From NCBI GenBank assembly GCA_019312705.1, contig JAFDCW010000722.1:1-5226 (forward strand): a stretch of DNA of 5,226 nt. Reading direction: 5' to 3'. Every line of letters starts with the position of its first letter. Position 1 is the first letter of the stretch. The notes under the pieces were generated by a model, which had not been told where the DNA came from, did not search any database, and was given only the letters and a program-made list of their open reading frames with translations. The DNA comes from Deltaproteobacteria bacterium. GTDB taxonomy: Bacteria > Myxococcota > Polyangia > Polyangiales > B10-G4. Positions 4,628 through 5,226 of this stretch are shown here, in pieces. Both the position numbers and the translations under genes were made by a program.

Positions 4628-5226
4628 AGATCCACGAGTACCAAGCCAAGGCCCTCTTCCGCGAGCGCGGCATCCCCGTCCCCCGGGGTGTCCTGGCGCG
4701 CGACGCCGCCGCTGCAGCGAGCGCCTCCGACGAGCTGACCAGCAGCGGCGTGGAGACAGAGGTCCGCGTGGTCAAGGCCCAGGTGCACGCCGGTGGCCGA
4801 GGCAAGGCGGGAGGGGTGAAGGTCCTCAAGGACCCCGCCGCCGTCGGCCCGACCGCCGAGGCGATGCTCGGCATGAGACTCGTGACCCCGCAGACCGGCG
4901 CCGAGGGCGTCGAGGTACGGCAGGTGCTCATCGAGGAAGGTCTCGATATCGCCCGTGAGCTCTACGTCGCCGTGACCCTGGACCGCGCCGCCGAATGCCC
5001 GGTCATCATGGCCTCCATCGAGGGGGGCACCGAGATCGAGGAGGTCGCGGAGACCAACCCCGACGCCATCCTCAAGGAATGGGTGCACCCGACCCTCGGG
5101 CTGCAGGAGCATCAATGCCGCCGGCTCGCCTTCGGGCTCGGCCTGGCGGCGGATCGCAAGCAGCTCAACGCGGCGGTCGCCCTCTTCCAAAAGCTGGCCG
5201 CGATGTTCGATGAGCTCGATGCCTCG
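4624..5226 (+). CDS. sucC: Succinate-CoA ligase (ADP-forming) beta subunit, N-terminal 201 residues
   Basis: SucC forms, with SucD, the TCA-cycle enzyme that converts succinyl-CoA to succinate while making ATP or GTP; SucC holds the ATP-grasp nucleotide site and acts in the cytoplasm. The frame starts at GTG 4624 with GGGAG six bases upstream and stays open to the window edge. The family N-terminus is plain: MKIHEYQAKALFRERGIPVP, then VVKAQVHAGGRGKAGGVKV (residues 49-67, the conserved ATP-grasp lysine and glycine-rich segment), MRLVTPQTG, DIARELYVAVTLDR, VIMASIEGGTEIEEVAE, and LAFGLGL. It closely parallels E. coli SucC without gaps of note and is cut just before the expected EINPL metal-site motif. 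About 190 more residues and then sucD should lie beyond the edge. It is divergent from lepB and has a putative promoter at 4439-4467 with a structured leader. Confidence 0.96.
   Translation, partial: MKIHEYQAKALFRERGIPVPRGVLARDAAAAASASDELTSSGVETEVRVVKAQVHAGGRGKAGGVKVLKDPAAVGPTAEAMLGMRLVTPQTGAEGVEVRQVLIEEGLDIARELYVAVTLDRAAECPVIMASIEGGTEIEEVAETNPDAILKEWVHPTLGLQEHQCRRLAFGLGLAADRKQLNAAVALFQKLAAMFDELDAS

Overview
The window is GC-rich chromosomal DNA carrying ordinary bacterial housekeeping genes. The codon use and the company of genes suggest a high-GC proteobacterium of the old 'Deltaproteobacteria'/Myxococcota type. The main pointers are a GAF protein with a long coiled coil, a 67K-type SppA, and lepB next to a DUF4845-like gene. 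The lineage is an inference; no rRNA or tRNA is present to fix it.

Layout: five genes lie on the minus strand and one on the plus strand. From the left, a coiled-coil/GAF sensor-like protein (1-759) runs off the left edge. Next is sppA (body 873-2309) with a detached membrane anchor (2310-2406), then a small NifU-type Fe-S protein (2426-2674). A small one-helix membrane protein resembling DUF4845 (2888-3271) follows, then signal peptidase I, lepB (3554-4351). A divergent intergenic region (4352-4623) leads to sucC on the plus strand (4624 to the right edge, cut off).

How the genes work together: LepB cleaves signal peptides from exported proteins, and SppA-type proteases degrade the released peptides and other membrane-associated substrates. 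The Nfu protein probably carries Fe-S clusters, and nfu and sppA are 19 bases apart and likely cotranscribed. SucC is half of the TCA-cycle succinate-CoA ligase, with sucD expected just beyond the window. Putative sigma70-like promoters with TAGA-type -10 boxes sit before the GAF gene, the DUF4845-like gene and sucC, so the minus-strand genes look like several short transcription units.

Points beyond routine annotation: (1) two diverged copies of an intergenic repeat of about 90-115 bp start immediately after the stop codons of lepB and the DUF4845-like gene, and both keep a hairpin at the same place; (2) sppA lacks the segment that normally joins its membrane anchor to its protease body, and the two parts are in different frames; (3) the sucC leader has an 8-bp-stem hairpin that buries a strong Shine-Dalgarno for a 21-codon ORF whose stop overlaps the sucC start. 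I found no mobile element, CRISPR array, defence system or clearly new multi-gene system.
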